Source: JBBDSH01 sp040905045 (GTDB taxonomy: Bacteria; Pseudomonadota; Gammaproteobacteria; Eutrophobiales; Eutrophobiaceae). Taken from it: a stretch of DNA of 64,000 bases. The notes below the pieces were generated by a model. It was not told the DNA's origin. It saw nothing but the letters and a program-made list of their open reading frames with translations, and did not search any database. Positions 17,783-25,274 of the stretch are shown piece after piece (the stretch's first letter is position 1; every line of letters begins with the position of its first letter). The DNA lies in NCBI GenBank assembly GCA_040905045.1, contig JBBDSH010000071.1:34777-98776 (forward strand), read 5' to 3'. Made by a program: the position numbers and the translations under genes.

Positions 17783-18683
17783 TAAATACCCCGGTGGATA
17801 AATAGCGATCGCCGCGATCGCAGATAATGGTGACGATGACGGCGTTTTCCACTTCCTGTGACAGGCGCAGTGCCGCGGAGATGGCACCGCCGGAGGAAAT
17901 CCCGGCAAAGATGCCTTCCTCGGCGGCGAGACGCCGGGTCATGTCCTCGGCCTCGGCCGGGGTGATGTCAAGAATGCGGTCCACCCTTTGCTTCTGATAG
18001 ATCTTCGGCAGATAGGCCTCCGGCCAGCGGCGGATGCCCGGAATATTTTCATCGCCTTCCGGCTGTACCCCGACAATTTGTATCTCCGGGTTCTTTTCCT
18101 TGAGGAAACGGGACACGCCCATAATGGTACCGGTTGTGCCCATGGAACTGACGAAGTGGGTGACAGCACCATCGGTATCACGCCAGATCTCCGGGCCGGT
18201 GCCCTCGTAGTGGGCGCGGGGGTTGTCGGGATTGGCGAATTGATCCAGGACCATGCCCTCGCCGTCGCGTTCCATCTTTTCGGCCAAGTCGCGGGCGCCT
18301 TCCATGCCTTCCTGTTTGGTTACCGGGACGATCTCCGCGCCGAAGGCGCGCATGGCCGCCTGACGTTCCACGCTCATATGCTCGGGCATAATCAGCACCA
18401 TGCGATAACCGCGGATGGCCGCCGCCATGGCCAGGGCGATACCGGTATTGCCGCTGGTGGCCTCGATCAGGGTATCCCCGGGCTTGATCTCGCCGCGCTC
18501 CTCGGCGTGCCTGATCATGCTCACAGCCGGCCGGTCCTTGACGGAACCGGCGGGATTATCCCCTTCCAGCTTCGCCAGCAGGATATTGGTTGTATCCCCC
18601 GGAAGGCGCTGCAGGCGTACCAACGGCGTATTGCCGACACAGGATTCGATAGTCGGATAGTAACCGGCGTCTTTTCCGTTGAT
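17778..18683 (-). CDS. cysM: Cysteine synthase B (apparent AUC start codon)
   Basis: PLP enzyme making cysteine or S-sulfocysteine from O-acetylserine. The PLP lysine lies in NPAGSVKDRPA and the phosphate loop in EATSGNTGIA; the C-terminus CDRGDRYLSTGVF is typical of CysM. The first standard in-frame start (TTG at 18623) would delete the conserved SCVGNTPLVRL substrate loop. Upstream, a strong GAGGAG is followed seven bases later by ATC at 18683, giving NGKDAGYYPTIESCVGNTPL in frame. Either ATC is the start or the base call is wrong. Length would be 301 aa, normal for CysM. Confidence 0.93.
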   Translation of the reverse strand: MNGKDAGYYPTIESCVGNTPLVRLQRLPGDTTNILLAKLEGDNPAGSVKDRPAVSMIRHAEERGEIKPGDTLIEATSGNTGIALAMAAAIRGYRMVLIMPEHMSVERQAAMRAFGAEIVPVTKQEGMEGARDLAEKMERDGEGMVLDQFANPDNPRAHYEGTGPEIWRDTDGAVTHFVSSMGTTGTIMGVSRFLKEKNPEIQIVGVQPEGDENIPGIRRWPEAYLPKIYQKQRVDRILDITPAEAEDMTRRLAAEEGIFAGISSGGAISAALRLSQEVENAVIVTIICDRGDRYLSTGVFK

Positions 18684-18708
18684 GACGTTTCTCCTCGTGA
18701 TTCGGAAT

Positions 18709-19185
18709 TCAGTTCTGCGGCATCAGGCTGCGCGCCATGATAATAGCGTCCTCGCGCCCGAAACTGGCCGGATAATAATTGCGCCGCACGCCCACATCAT
18801 CGAACCCGGAACTCCGGTACAGTTGCTTGGCCGGATCATTGGACGGACGCACCTCGAGGAAAGCGGAATCCGCCCGGTGTTCAACGGCAATGTCCAGCAT
18901 ATAATCCAGCAACCGGCGCCCCAGACCCATACCGTGTGTATCGGGATGAATACACAAATTGAGAATGTGACACTCGCCCACCGCTACGGACATGACGCAG
19001 TAACCTTCCAGAACACCATCCCTTTCCAGCACCCAACAGCAATAACCCACCCGCAGACAGTCACGGAAAATCGTCCGGCTCCAAGGGAAGTCGTAGGCCC
19101 GGGTTTCAATAGCCAGTACATCCGTCAGGTCCTCTTCAGCCATGGGCCGGATATGGATAAAGGCTTCTTCGACGACGGCACTCAT
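18709..19185 (-). CDS. rimI: Ribosomal protein S18 alanine N-acetyltransferase RimI
   Basis: 158-aa GNAT acetyltransferase that modifies the N-terminal Ala of S18 and possibly other proteins. The acetyl-CoA loop HGMGLGRRLLDYML (Q/RxxGxG/A type) is present near residue 86, with FLEVRPSNDPAKQLYRSSGF before the C-terminus, both RimI hallmarks. It starts immediately after the uracil-DNA glycosylase stop (TGAATG), so the two are coupled. Confidence 0.92.
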   Translation of the reverse strand: MSAVVEEAFIHIRPMAEEDLTDVLAIETRAYDFPWSRTIFRDCLRVGYCCWVLERDGVLEGYCVMSVAVGECHILNLCIHPDTHGMGLGRRLLDYMLDIAVEHRADSAFLEVRPSNDPAKQLYRSSGFDDVGVRRNYYPASFGREDAIIMARSLMPQN

Positions 19186-19872
19186 TCACTGTCCCCGTAA
19201 TATTTTCATGGCAAACCCGAGATCCTGCCACGACTTGCGTTTCTCCCGCGGCGAACGTAACAGATAGGCGGGATGATAGGTTACGACCACCGGTACCCGG
19301 GGTTCCGGATAGTCATAACACTTGCCCCGCATTCTACCTATGGGCGTATCCACTTTTAACAAATTTTGCGCGGCAACTCGACCCAGGGCAACTATCAGCC
19401 GGGGATTGACAAGTTCAATCTGTTTTTTCAGATAGGGTTCACAAGCGGCAACCTCTTCCGGTTTCGGATCACGATTCTTCGGTGGCCGGCTCTTGAGAAT
19501 ATTGGCGATATAGACATCTTCACGCTGAAAGCCGACGGCTTCGAGCATGGCGTTCAGCAGCTTGCCGGCCCGGCCGACGAAGGGTTCACCCTGGCGATCC
19601 TCCTCGGCACCCGGCGCCTCGCCGATGAGCATGAGATCCGCCTGCCGGTTGCCGACGCCGAACACCGGCCGCGTGCGGGTTTTGTACAACTCGCAACGGC
19701 TACAGTTGATGACCTGTTCTTCCAGCTCGCGCCAGGCGGTGTCCTCATCCTCGATACCCGGCGCCAACGGGTCCGGCGCCACGGCGGGCGTTTCCATGAC
19801 GGTATCCCGATGCACCCAGACATTGATGCCCATGAGCCGCAGCGTTTCCTGTTGCCGGCGGCTCAGGTTCAT
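19186..19872 (-). CDS. Uracil-DNA glycosylase, family 4 (Fe-S type)
   Basis: 228-aa DNA repair enzyme removing uracil from DNA. Motif 1 is IGEAPGAEEDRQGEPFVGRA and motif 2 is VVTYHPAYLLRSPREK. Cysteines CSRCELYKT at about 57-60 and further Cys in the central region are consistent with a 4Fe-4S cluster. An N-terminal extension of about 45 residues of low conservation is common in this clade. The ATG overlaps the leuA stop (ATGA), coupling it to leuA, with rimI downstream. Confidence 0.92.
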   Translation of the reverse strand: MNLSRRQQETLRLMGINVWVHRDTVMETPAVAPDPLAPGIEDEDTAWRELEEQVINCSRCELYKTRTRPVFGVGNRQADLMLIGEAPGAEEDRQGEPFVGRAGKLLNAMLEAVGFQREDVYIANILKSRPPKNRDPKPEEVAACEPYLKKQIELVNPRLIVALGRVAAQNLLKVDTPIGRMRGKCYDYPEPRVPVVVTYHPAYLLRSPREKRKSWQDLGFAMKILRGQ

Positions 19873-21401
19873 AATTGCGGATGCGCCCGTTCGGTGGTGT
19901 CCATGGCTCTGTTGACGGCGTTGACATAGGCCCGCGCCGAGGCGGCAACGATGTCGGTATCGGAACCGCGGCCATTGATGATGCGGCCGTCCTTCGCCAC
20001 CCGCACCGTCACCTCACCCTGGGAATCGGTACCGCCGGTAATACTGTTGACGGAATAGAGCTGCAGCAGACAACCGCTGTTCACCACCGATTCTATCGCC
20101 TTGAAAACGGCATCCACCGGACCATCACCCTGGGCGTGGCCGGTCTTCTCCTCGCCATCAACGGCAAGGACAATCTCGGCGCTGGGGGTTTCACCGGTTT
20201 CCAGCACCGCCTTCATGGACAGGAAACGAATGCGGTCATTACCGGACTGCAGCGTATCCGCAACCAGGGCCTGCAGATCCTCATCGTAAATCTCGTACTT
20301 CTTGTCCGCCAGATCCTTGAAGCGCTGGAAGGCCTCATTGAGTTCCTCCTCACCTTCGAATTCGTACCCCAGTTCCTTGAGCCGGGTCTTGAAGGCATTG
20401 CGGCCGGAGTGCTTGCCCAATACCAGGCGATTGTCATGCCAGCCCACGTCCTGGGCGCGCATGATCTCGTAGGTCTCGCGGCTCTTGATGACGCCGTCCT
20501 GGTGAATACCGGATTCGTGGGCGAAGGCATTGGCCCCGACCACCGCCTTGTTGGGCTGGACGTGAAAACCGGTGATGTTGGCGACCAGACGCGAACAGTT
20601 GAGGATCTCCCGCGTGTCCAGCTCCGTATCGCAGGGGAATACGTCCTGGCGCGTACGCACCGCCATGACGATCTCCTCCAGAGCCGCATTGCCGGCCCGC
20701 TCGCCCAGTCCGTTGATTGTGCACTCCACTTGACGCGCACCGTTCAATACGGCGGCCAGGGAATTGGCCACGGCCAGGCCGAGATCGTTGTGACAATGCA
20801 CGGAAAACACCGCCTTGTCCGAATTGGGCACCCGTTCCATGATCTGATGGATGGTCTCGCCGAACTGGGCCGGAACGCTGTAACCCACGGTGTCCGGGAT
20901 ATTGATGGTGGTGGCGCCGGCATCGATCACCGCCTCAATAACACGACAGAGAAAATCCAGCTCGGAACGGCCGGCGTCCTCGGGCGAGAACTCGACGTTA
21001 TCCACATGATTCCGCGCGTATTTCACCGCGCGCACGGCATGTTCCACCACCTCGTCGGGGCTCATGCGCAGCTTGTGTTCCATATGGATGGGCGATGTGG
21101 CGATAAAGGTGTGAATACGCGAGGACGCGGCCGGCTTCAGTGCCTCGGCGGCGGCATCAATATCCTGTTCGCCGGTGCGGGCCAGGCCGCAGACGGTGCT
21201 GTCCCTGACCGCTTCAGCCACAGCCTTTACAGCCTCGAAATCGCCGCGGCTGGCCACCGGAAAACCGGCCTCAATGACGTCGACACGCAGTTTTTCCAGC
21301 GCCTTGGCCACCTGCACCTTTTCTTCGCGGTTCATGCTGGCGCCGGGACTCTGCTCGCCGTCCCGCAATGTGGTATCGAATATGTATAACTTGTCTTTCA
21401 T
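19869..21401 (-). CDS. leuA: 2-isopropylmalate synthase
   Basis: First committed enzyme of leucine synthesis, condensing acetyl-CoA with 2-oxoisovalerate. Start at 21401 (MKDKLYIFDTTLRDGEQSPG) has GGGAG eight bases upstream; a TTG at 21416 is in frame but lies inside that ribosome-binding region. The catalytic TIM barrel holds DTTLRDGEQ, SVHCHNDLGLAVAN and GERAGNAALEEIVMAV. A C-terminal leucine-sensing domain (about 390-510) follows. At 510 aa it is normal. It ends the ilv-psd-pssA-leu cluster and is coupled to the UDG gene. Confidence 0.96.
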   Translation of the reverse strand: MKDKLYIFDTTLRDGEQSPGASMNREEKVQVAKALEKLRVDVIEAGFPVASRGDFEAVKAVAEAVRDSTVCGLARTGEQDIDAAAEALKPAASSRIHTFIATSPIHMEHKLRMSPDEVVEHAVRAVKYARNHVDNVEFSPEDAGRSELDFLCRVIEAVIDAGATTINIPDTVGYSVPAQFGETIHQIMERVPNSDKAVFSVHCHNDLGLAVANSLAAVLNGARQVECTINGLGERAGNAALEEIVMAVRTRQDVFPCDTELDTREILNCSRLVANITGFHVQPNKAVVGANAFAHESGIHQDGVIKSRETYEIMRAQDVGWHDNRLVLGKHSGRNAFKTRLKELGYEFEGEEELNEAFQRFKDLADKKYEIYDEDLQALVADTLQSGNDRIRFLSMKAVLETGETPSAEIVLAVDGEEKTGHAQGDGPVDAVFKAIESVVNSGCLLQLYSVNSITGGTDSQGEVTVRVAKDGRIINGRGSDTDIVAASARAYVNAVNRAMDTTERAHPQL

Positions 21402-21414
21402 GTCAGGCGCTCCC

Positions 21415-21448
21415 AAGAACCTGTCTTGGAATTCTGAGACGGGTTCTT
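21415..21448. repeat. Palindromic AAGAACCTGTCT motif upstream of leuA
   Basis: AAGAACCTGTCTTG, central GAATTC, then TGAGACGGGTTCTT: a 34-bp near-palindrome with few mismatches, directly upstream of the leuA ribosome-binding site. Single half-sites (AGAACCTRTCTCA) recur upstream of ilvB (27107), immediately before rluD (57536) and inverted after pgeF (59257). The rest of the 278-bp leuA-pssA gap has only a short CTGCCC-GGACG-type hairpin at 21536-21552. Confidence 0.6.
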
Positions 21449-21679
21449 AAACATAAGTATAAAGATAAACTGAAATCGTGCCGCCTGGCGACACAAAATT
21501 CACGGAATACTACAGAGGATGTGGAAGTAGATTATCTGCCCTGGACGGGCAGGAGCAGCAGGCCGAGCAGACGAGCGCGGATCGCCGGAGCAGGGCCGGC
21601 AACCGGGAAGGTATTCATCGCTGTCGTCTTGGTAATCATATTTCAAACTATAACGCTATCCGGGCCGGTTTGCCAATAT

Positions 21680-22444
21680 TTATGTTTCATCGCCGCTTGA
21701 ATCGCTTTCCGCCCCCTTGCGCTGAGCGCGGTGCCGCCGCAGCATCACCAGCGTGAATATGGGGCCGGATACGGCATAACTCAAGGCGATGAGAAACAGC
21801 GTCATGGGCGGATTGACGGCGATAAAGACAAACACCAGGACGATAACAGATACCGTGACGAACGGCACCCGGCCGCGCAAATCGAACTGTTTGAAACTGT
21901 GATAGCGGATATTGCTGACCATGAGTACGCCGGCAATCACCGTCAGCGGCAGGGCAAAGGCGACCATGCCGCCTTCCCGGCCGGGGAAGCCCTGGCTGTC
22001 ACCCAGCCAGATCATGCCGGCTATCAGGGCGGCTGCCGCCGGGCTGGGCAGCCCCTGGAAAAAGCGCTTGTCGGCGCTGGCCGCCTGGGTGTTGAAGCGC
22101 GCCAGGCGCAGTGCCGCCGCCGCTGCATAGATAAAGGCCGCGGACCAGCCAATCTTGCCCAGACCGGACAGGGACCATTCATAGGCCACCAGCGCCGGCG
22201 CCAGACCGAAGGAAATAAGGTCGGAAAGACTGTCGTACTGGACGCCGAAATCGCTCTGGGTATTGGTCATGCGGGCGATACGCCCGTCCATGCCGTCCAG
22301 GATCATGGCGACGAAGATAGCGATGGCGGCCGCCTCGAAATCGCCGTTGATGCCGGCCACGATGGCATAAAAACCGGCAAACAGGGCCGAGGTGGTAAAC
22401 AGATTCGGCAGCAGGTAGATACCGCGACGGCGTGGACTGGTCAT
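21680..22444 (-). CDS. pssA: CDP-diacylglycerol-serine O-phosphatidyltransferase, type II
   Basis: 254-aa integral membrane enzyme making phosphatidylserine. The CDP-alcohol phosphotransferase motif runs DGMDGRIARMTNTQ then FGVQYDSLSDLISFG (D-G-R-A pattern with the final D-x3-D). About eight hydrophobic segments follow. Start MTSPRRRGIYLLPNLFTTSALF is typical. Adjacent psd homologue upstream in the same direction, but separated by the long palindrome F. Confidence 0.94.
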   Translation of the reverse strand: MTSPRRRGIYLLPNLFTTSALFAGFYAIVAGINGDFEAAAIAIFVAMILDGMDGRIARMTNTQSDFGVQYDSLSDLISFGLAPALVAYEWSLSGLGKIGWSAAFIYAAAAALRLARFNTQAASADKRFFQGLPSPAAAALIAGMIWLGDSQGFPGREGGMVAFALPLTVIAGVLMVSNIRYHSFKQFDLRGRVPFVTVSVIVLVFVFIAVNPPMTLFLIALSYAVSGPIFTLVMLRRHRAQRKGAESDSSGDET

Positions 22445-22507
22445 TTTATCTCATTCAGCATGAACCGGGCGATTACAGTAGCAGGAAAGCCGCATTCACC
22501 GCCACAC

Positions 22508-22682
22508 TAGTACCTCGACACAGGAATTATGATGAATTCAGCGCCGGACCAGGGCCTTTCCCGCAAGGCGCGGCGGCGCCGGCAGAGTGGGCCCTCTGTC
22601 AAGCCGGCACAACGCAGCGGAAAAGGCACTGGCTGCTTTTGGATTGACTGAATTCATCATAATCCCTGTGTCGAGGTACTAG
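22508..22682. repeat. Long palindrome F between pssA and the psd homologue
   Basis: Arms 22508-22542 (CTAGTACCTCGACACAGG...) and 22648-22682 match at 34 of 35 positions as reverse complements. The 105-bp interior is also foldback: CCAGGGCCTTT faces AAAGGCACTGG, and the centre GCAGAG-TGGGCCCT-CTGTC is palindromic. The core is different from elements A-E. The arm's outer word TACCTCGACACAGGA recurs three times in tandem at the end of the window (63947-64000) and, degenerate, at 59465. Confidence 0.85.
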
Positions 22683-22692
22683 GAAAGTGGAA

Positions 22693-23343
22693 TCAGGGCT
22701 TTGCGGCACCGTTCGCACGTTTATGCACCAGCTTGCCGATGATGCCCGTGCCGGAATCGATGTGATCTCCCTGCTTTGCCTCCATCCGCGTGGATTCGGG
22801 CATATAGACATCGATCACACCGGCAAGAAACAGGAATCCGCAAGGCTGGCCCTGGCCGATACGGTCACCACACTGCAGGGTCAGTCTGACCATGAGTCCG
22901 GTCATTGCCATTCCCAGCGACAGGGTCACATCCTCGCCCTCATCCGTGCGGATGTGGTAGGTATAGCGCCTCCGGATACCGGGCTCCTGCGGCTTTGAAG
23001 ACCACTGGTTCATTACCTTGCCCTCAATGGGGCTGCGCAGGGAATGAACATCCAGCAGGGACATATGGATCCGGCATCTGTGCGCCTCCCTCTCCAGCCA
23101 GGGATCGGTCACCTTTTCAACAGATGCTACCGTTCCGCTGGCGGGACTGACAACGGCCAGGGGAACCGGCGGCACTTCACGCCTGGGGTCCCGGAATACG
23201 AACACCACCGCCAGCGTGATTAACACCAGCACGGCGGCAGGCAGCCAGCCGACAAAGACCTTGGCGGCGACAATCAGGGCCAGCAAAGCCGCGATAAGCG
23301 GCCAGCCCTGACGCGCGATAACAGGATTACCGTTGGTCGACAT
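22693..23343 (-). CDS. Phosphatidylserine decarboxylase homologue lacking the pyruvoyl serine
   Basis: 216-aa member of the short (archaeal/alphaproteobacterial-type) Psd family: two N-terminal TM segments (about 12-48), FRDPRREVPP, VVSPASGTV, HRCRIHMSLLDVHSLRSP and the C-terminal segment ending DVYMPESTRMEAKQGD. In active enzymes the C-terminal motif is FGSRxDVYLP, with Ser becoming the pyruvoyl group. Here it reads FLAGVIDVYMP, with the same spacing but no Gly-Ser pair. The protein should be unable to self-process, so it is probably not a decarboxylase. It lies in the usual psd position between ilvC and pssA. Confidence 0.85.
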   Translation of the reverse strand: MSTNGNPVIARQGWPLIAALLALIVAAKVFVGWLPAAVLVLITLAVVFVFRDPRREVPPVPLAVVSPASGTVASVEKVTDPWLEREAHRCRIHMSLLDVHSLRSPIEGKVMNQWSSKPQEPGIRRRYTYHIRTDEGEDVTLSLGMAMTGLMVRLTLQCGDRIGQGQPCGFLFLAGVIDVYMPESTRMEAKQGDHIDSGTGIIGKLVHKRANGAAKP

Positions 23344-23408
23344 AATCAGGCAATCGGGCTACGTCTGTACAACTGAACGACCGAAATACATCAGGCAAGG
23401 ATAGTTAT

Positions 23409-24425
23409 TCAGTTTTTGTCCTGATCCACAAGTTTGTTGGCACTGATCCACGGCATCATGGAGCGCAGTTTTGAACCCACCTGCTCGATCTGGTGTTCGC
23501 GGCTCAACCGTCTCTGCGCCTTCATGACGGCATTGCCGGTGCGGTTTTCCATAATGAACTCCCGCGCGAAACGGCCGTCCCGGATTTCGGCGAGGATCTC
23601 CTTCATGGCCCGGCGCGATTCCTCATTGATAACCCGGGGGCCGCGGGTGTAGTCGCCGTACTCGGCAGTATTGGAAACGGAATAACGCATATCGGCCATG
23701 CCGCCTTCATAAAGCAGATCGACGATCAGCTTGGTTTCATGCAGGCATTCGAAGTAGGCCATCTCCGGCGCATAGCCCGCCTCCACCAGGGTCTCGAAAC
23801 CGGCCTCAATCAGGGCGGAAATGCCGCCGCAGAGGACGGTCTGTTCGCCGAACAGGTCGGTTTCCGTCTCTTCCTGAAAGCTGGTTTCGATAACACCGGC
23901 ACGGCCGCCGCCGTTGGCGCTGGCATAAGCCAGGGCCAGTTCCTTGCTTTGACCGGACGGATCCTGGAACACCGCGATGAGGGACGGCACGCCGCCGCCC
24001 TGGGTGTAGGTGGAACGGACCAGGTGACCGGGCCCCTTCGGCGCAATCATGAACACGTCCAGATCGGCGCGCGGCTCGATCTGCCGGAAATGGATATTGA
24101 AGCCATGGGCAAAGGCCAGTGCGGCGCCCCTCTTGATGTTGGGTTCGATCTGGTTTTCATACAGGGCGGCCTGGTGCTCGTCCGGCGCCAGTACCATGAC
24201 CACGTCGGCCCAGGCCACGGCGTCTTCGATGGATTTTACCGTCAGGCCGGCCTTTTCCGCCTTGGCCGCGGAAGCCGAGCCCTTGCGCAGGCCGACACAA
24301 ACCTCGACGCCGGAATCATTGAGATTGTTGGCATGGGCATGCCCTTGCGAACCGTAGCCGATGATGGCCACTTTCTTCGCCTGGATCAGGGATAAATCTG
24401 CATCTTTGTCATAGTAAATATTCAT
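23409..24425 (-). CDS. ilvC: Ketol-acid reductoisomerase (class I)
   Basis: NADPH- and Mg-dependent enzyme converting acetolactate to dihydroxyvalerate. 338 aa. The Rossmann motif GYGSQGHAHANNLNDSG is near residue 25; metal ligands lie in the C-terminal knotted domain (FGEQTVLCGG, FECLHETKLIVDL, NTAEYGD). The start codon at 24425 is duplicated across the adjacent scaffold gap. The leader up to ilvN (24534-24779, reading past the gap) holds the CACAGAG inverted repeat. Confidence 0.97.
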   Translation of the reverse strand: MNIYYDKDADLSLIQAKKVAIIGYGSQGHAHANNLNDSGVEVCVGLRKGSASAAKAEKAGLTVKSIEDAVAWADVVMVLAPDEHQAALYENQIEPNIKRGAALAFAHGFNIHFRQIEPRADLDVFMIAPKGPGHLVRSTYTQGGGVPSLIAVFQDPSGQSKELALAYASANGGGRAGVIETSFQEETETDLFGEQTVLCGGISALIEAGFETLVEAGYAPEMAYFECLHETKLIVDLLYEGGMADMRYSVSNTAEYGDYTRGPRVINEESRRAMKEILAEIRDGRFAREFIMENRTGNAVMKAQRRLSREHQIEQVGSKLRSMMPWISANKLVDQDKN

Positions 24426-24433
24426 ACGCCTTT

Positions 24434-24533
24434 NNNNNNNNNNNNNNNNNNNNNNNNNNNNNNNNNNNNNNNNNNNNNNNNNNNNNNNNNNNNNNNNNNN
24501 NNNNNNNNNNNNNNNNNNNNNNNNNNNNNNNNN
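24434..24533. other. 100-N scaffold gap with a 55-bp duplicated flank
   Basis: 24379-24433 and 24534-24588 are the same 55 bases (the ilvC start and its first codons). As at 16769, this is a default-size gap placed between overlapping contigs. The real ilvC leader continues at 24589. The apparent second ilvC start at 24578 is an artefact of this duplication. Confidence 0.92.
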
Positions 24534-24645
24534 GCCTGGATCAGGGATAAATCTGCATCTTTGTCATAGTAAATATTCATACGCCTTTTCTTCACCTTTA
24601 ATTTAGCTTTCGGTTTATCCTTATTCTTATATTGACTGAGATCCG

Positions 24646-24728
24646 CCACAGAGGGGCACAGAGATCACAGAGTTAAAAACTCCGGCGGGTTGCCTTCTCA
24701 ACTCTGTGACCCTCTGTGTCCTCTGTGG
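24646..24728. repeat. CACAGAG inverted repeat in the ilvN-ilvC spacer
   Basis: CCACAGAGGGGCACAGAG (left arm 24646-24674) pairs with the right arm 24700-24728 (AACTCTGTG...CTCTGTGG) at 26 of 29 positions, with a 25-nt loop. A related element lies after sucD (54717-54877). It sits inside what should be an ilv transcript, so it could be a processing or attenuation hairpin. A degenerate CGAATCC/CGAGCCA word tract follows at 24754-24780. Confidence 0.75.
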
Positions 24729-24779
24729 CTATAAAAATTTCTTCCTGCTGCTGACGAATCCCAACCCCCGAGCCACGAA

Positions 24780-25271
24780 TTACGCCCGAATCGCCTTATC
24801 GCCGCGGGAGATGCCCGATACTCCCGTACGCACAACTTCGAGTATCAGTCGGTTGTCCATGGCCTGAATGAACGCATCCAGCTTGTCGCCGTTGCCGGTG
24901 ATCTCCATGGTGTAGGTATTCTCCGTCACATCGATGATGCGGCCGCGGAAGATGTCCACCAGGCGTTTCAGTTCTTCCCGAGCGGGCCCCTTGGCGTTGA
25001 CCTTGATCAGCATCAGTTCGCGTTCGATGTGCGTACTTTCGCTGAGATCGACCACCTTGATAACATCCACCAGCTTGTTCAACTGCTTGTTGATCTGTTC
25101 AATGATCTCGTCGGAACCCGTGGTGACGATGGTCATTCTCGACACCGACTCGTCTTCCGTCGGCGCCACGGTCAGTGATTCGATATTGAACGCCCGTGCG
25201 GAAAACAGACCGGCAATCCGCGACAGCGCACCGGCTTCGTTTTCCACGAGCAGTGAAAGTATATGGCGCAT
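24780..25271 (-). CDS. ilvN: Acetolactate synthase small (regulatory) subunit
   Basis: 163-aa regulatory subunit that confers valine feedback inhibition. N-terminal ACT domain MRHILSLLVENEAGALSRIAGLF with the valine-binding Gly/Asn region, then a C-terminal ACT-like domain (about 85-160). The length matches the IlvH/IlvN long form. It begins three bases after the ilvB stop. Confidence 0.95.
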   Translation of the reverse strand: MRHILSLLVENEAGALSRIAGLFSARAFNIESLTVAPTEDESVSRMTIVTTGSDEIIEQINKQLNKLVDVIKVVDLSESTHIERELMLIKVNAKGPAREELKRLVDIFRGRIIDVTENTYTMEITGNGDKLDAFIQAMDNRLILEVVRTGVSGISRGDKAIRA

Positions 25272-25274
25272 GTG

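Noticed and set aside
19875..21389. 504-codon open frame on the plus strand
   Set aside because: It is exactly antisense to leuA, has no recognisable domain and a composition typical of the complement of GC-rich coding DNA.
22432..22647. 71-codon frame across palindrome F
   Set aside because: Overlaps the pssA start and the palindrome; no evidence of translation or homology.
23493..24395. 300-codon plus-strand frame opposite ilvC
   Set aside because: Shadow of ilvC; no ribosome-binding site or family similarity.
24422..24649. Small frame running through the N gap with an ilvC-like N-terminus
   Set aside because: Created by the 55-bp duplicated contig end; not a second ilvC copy.
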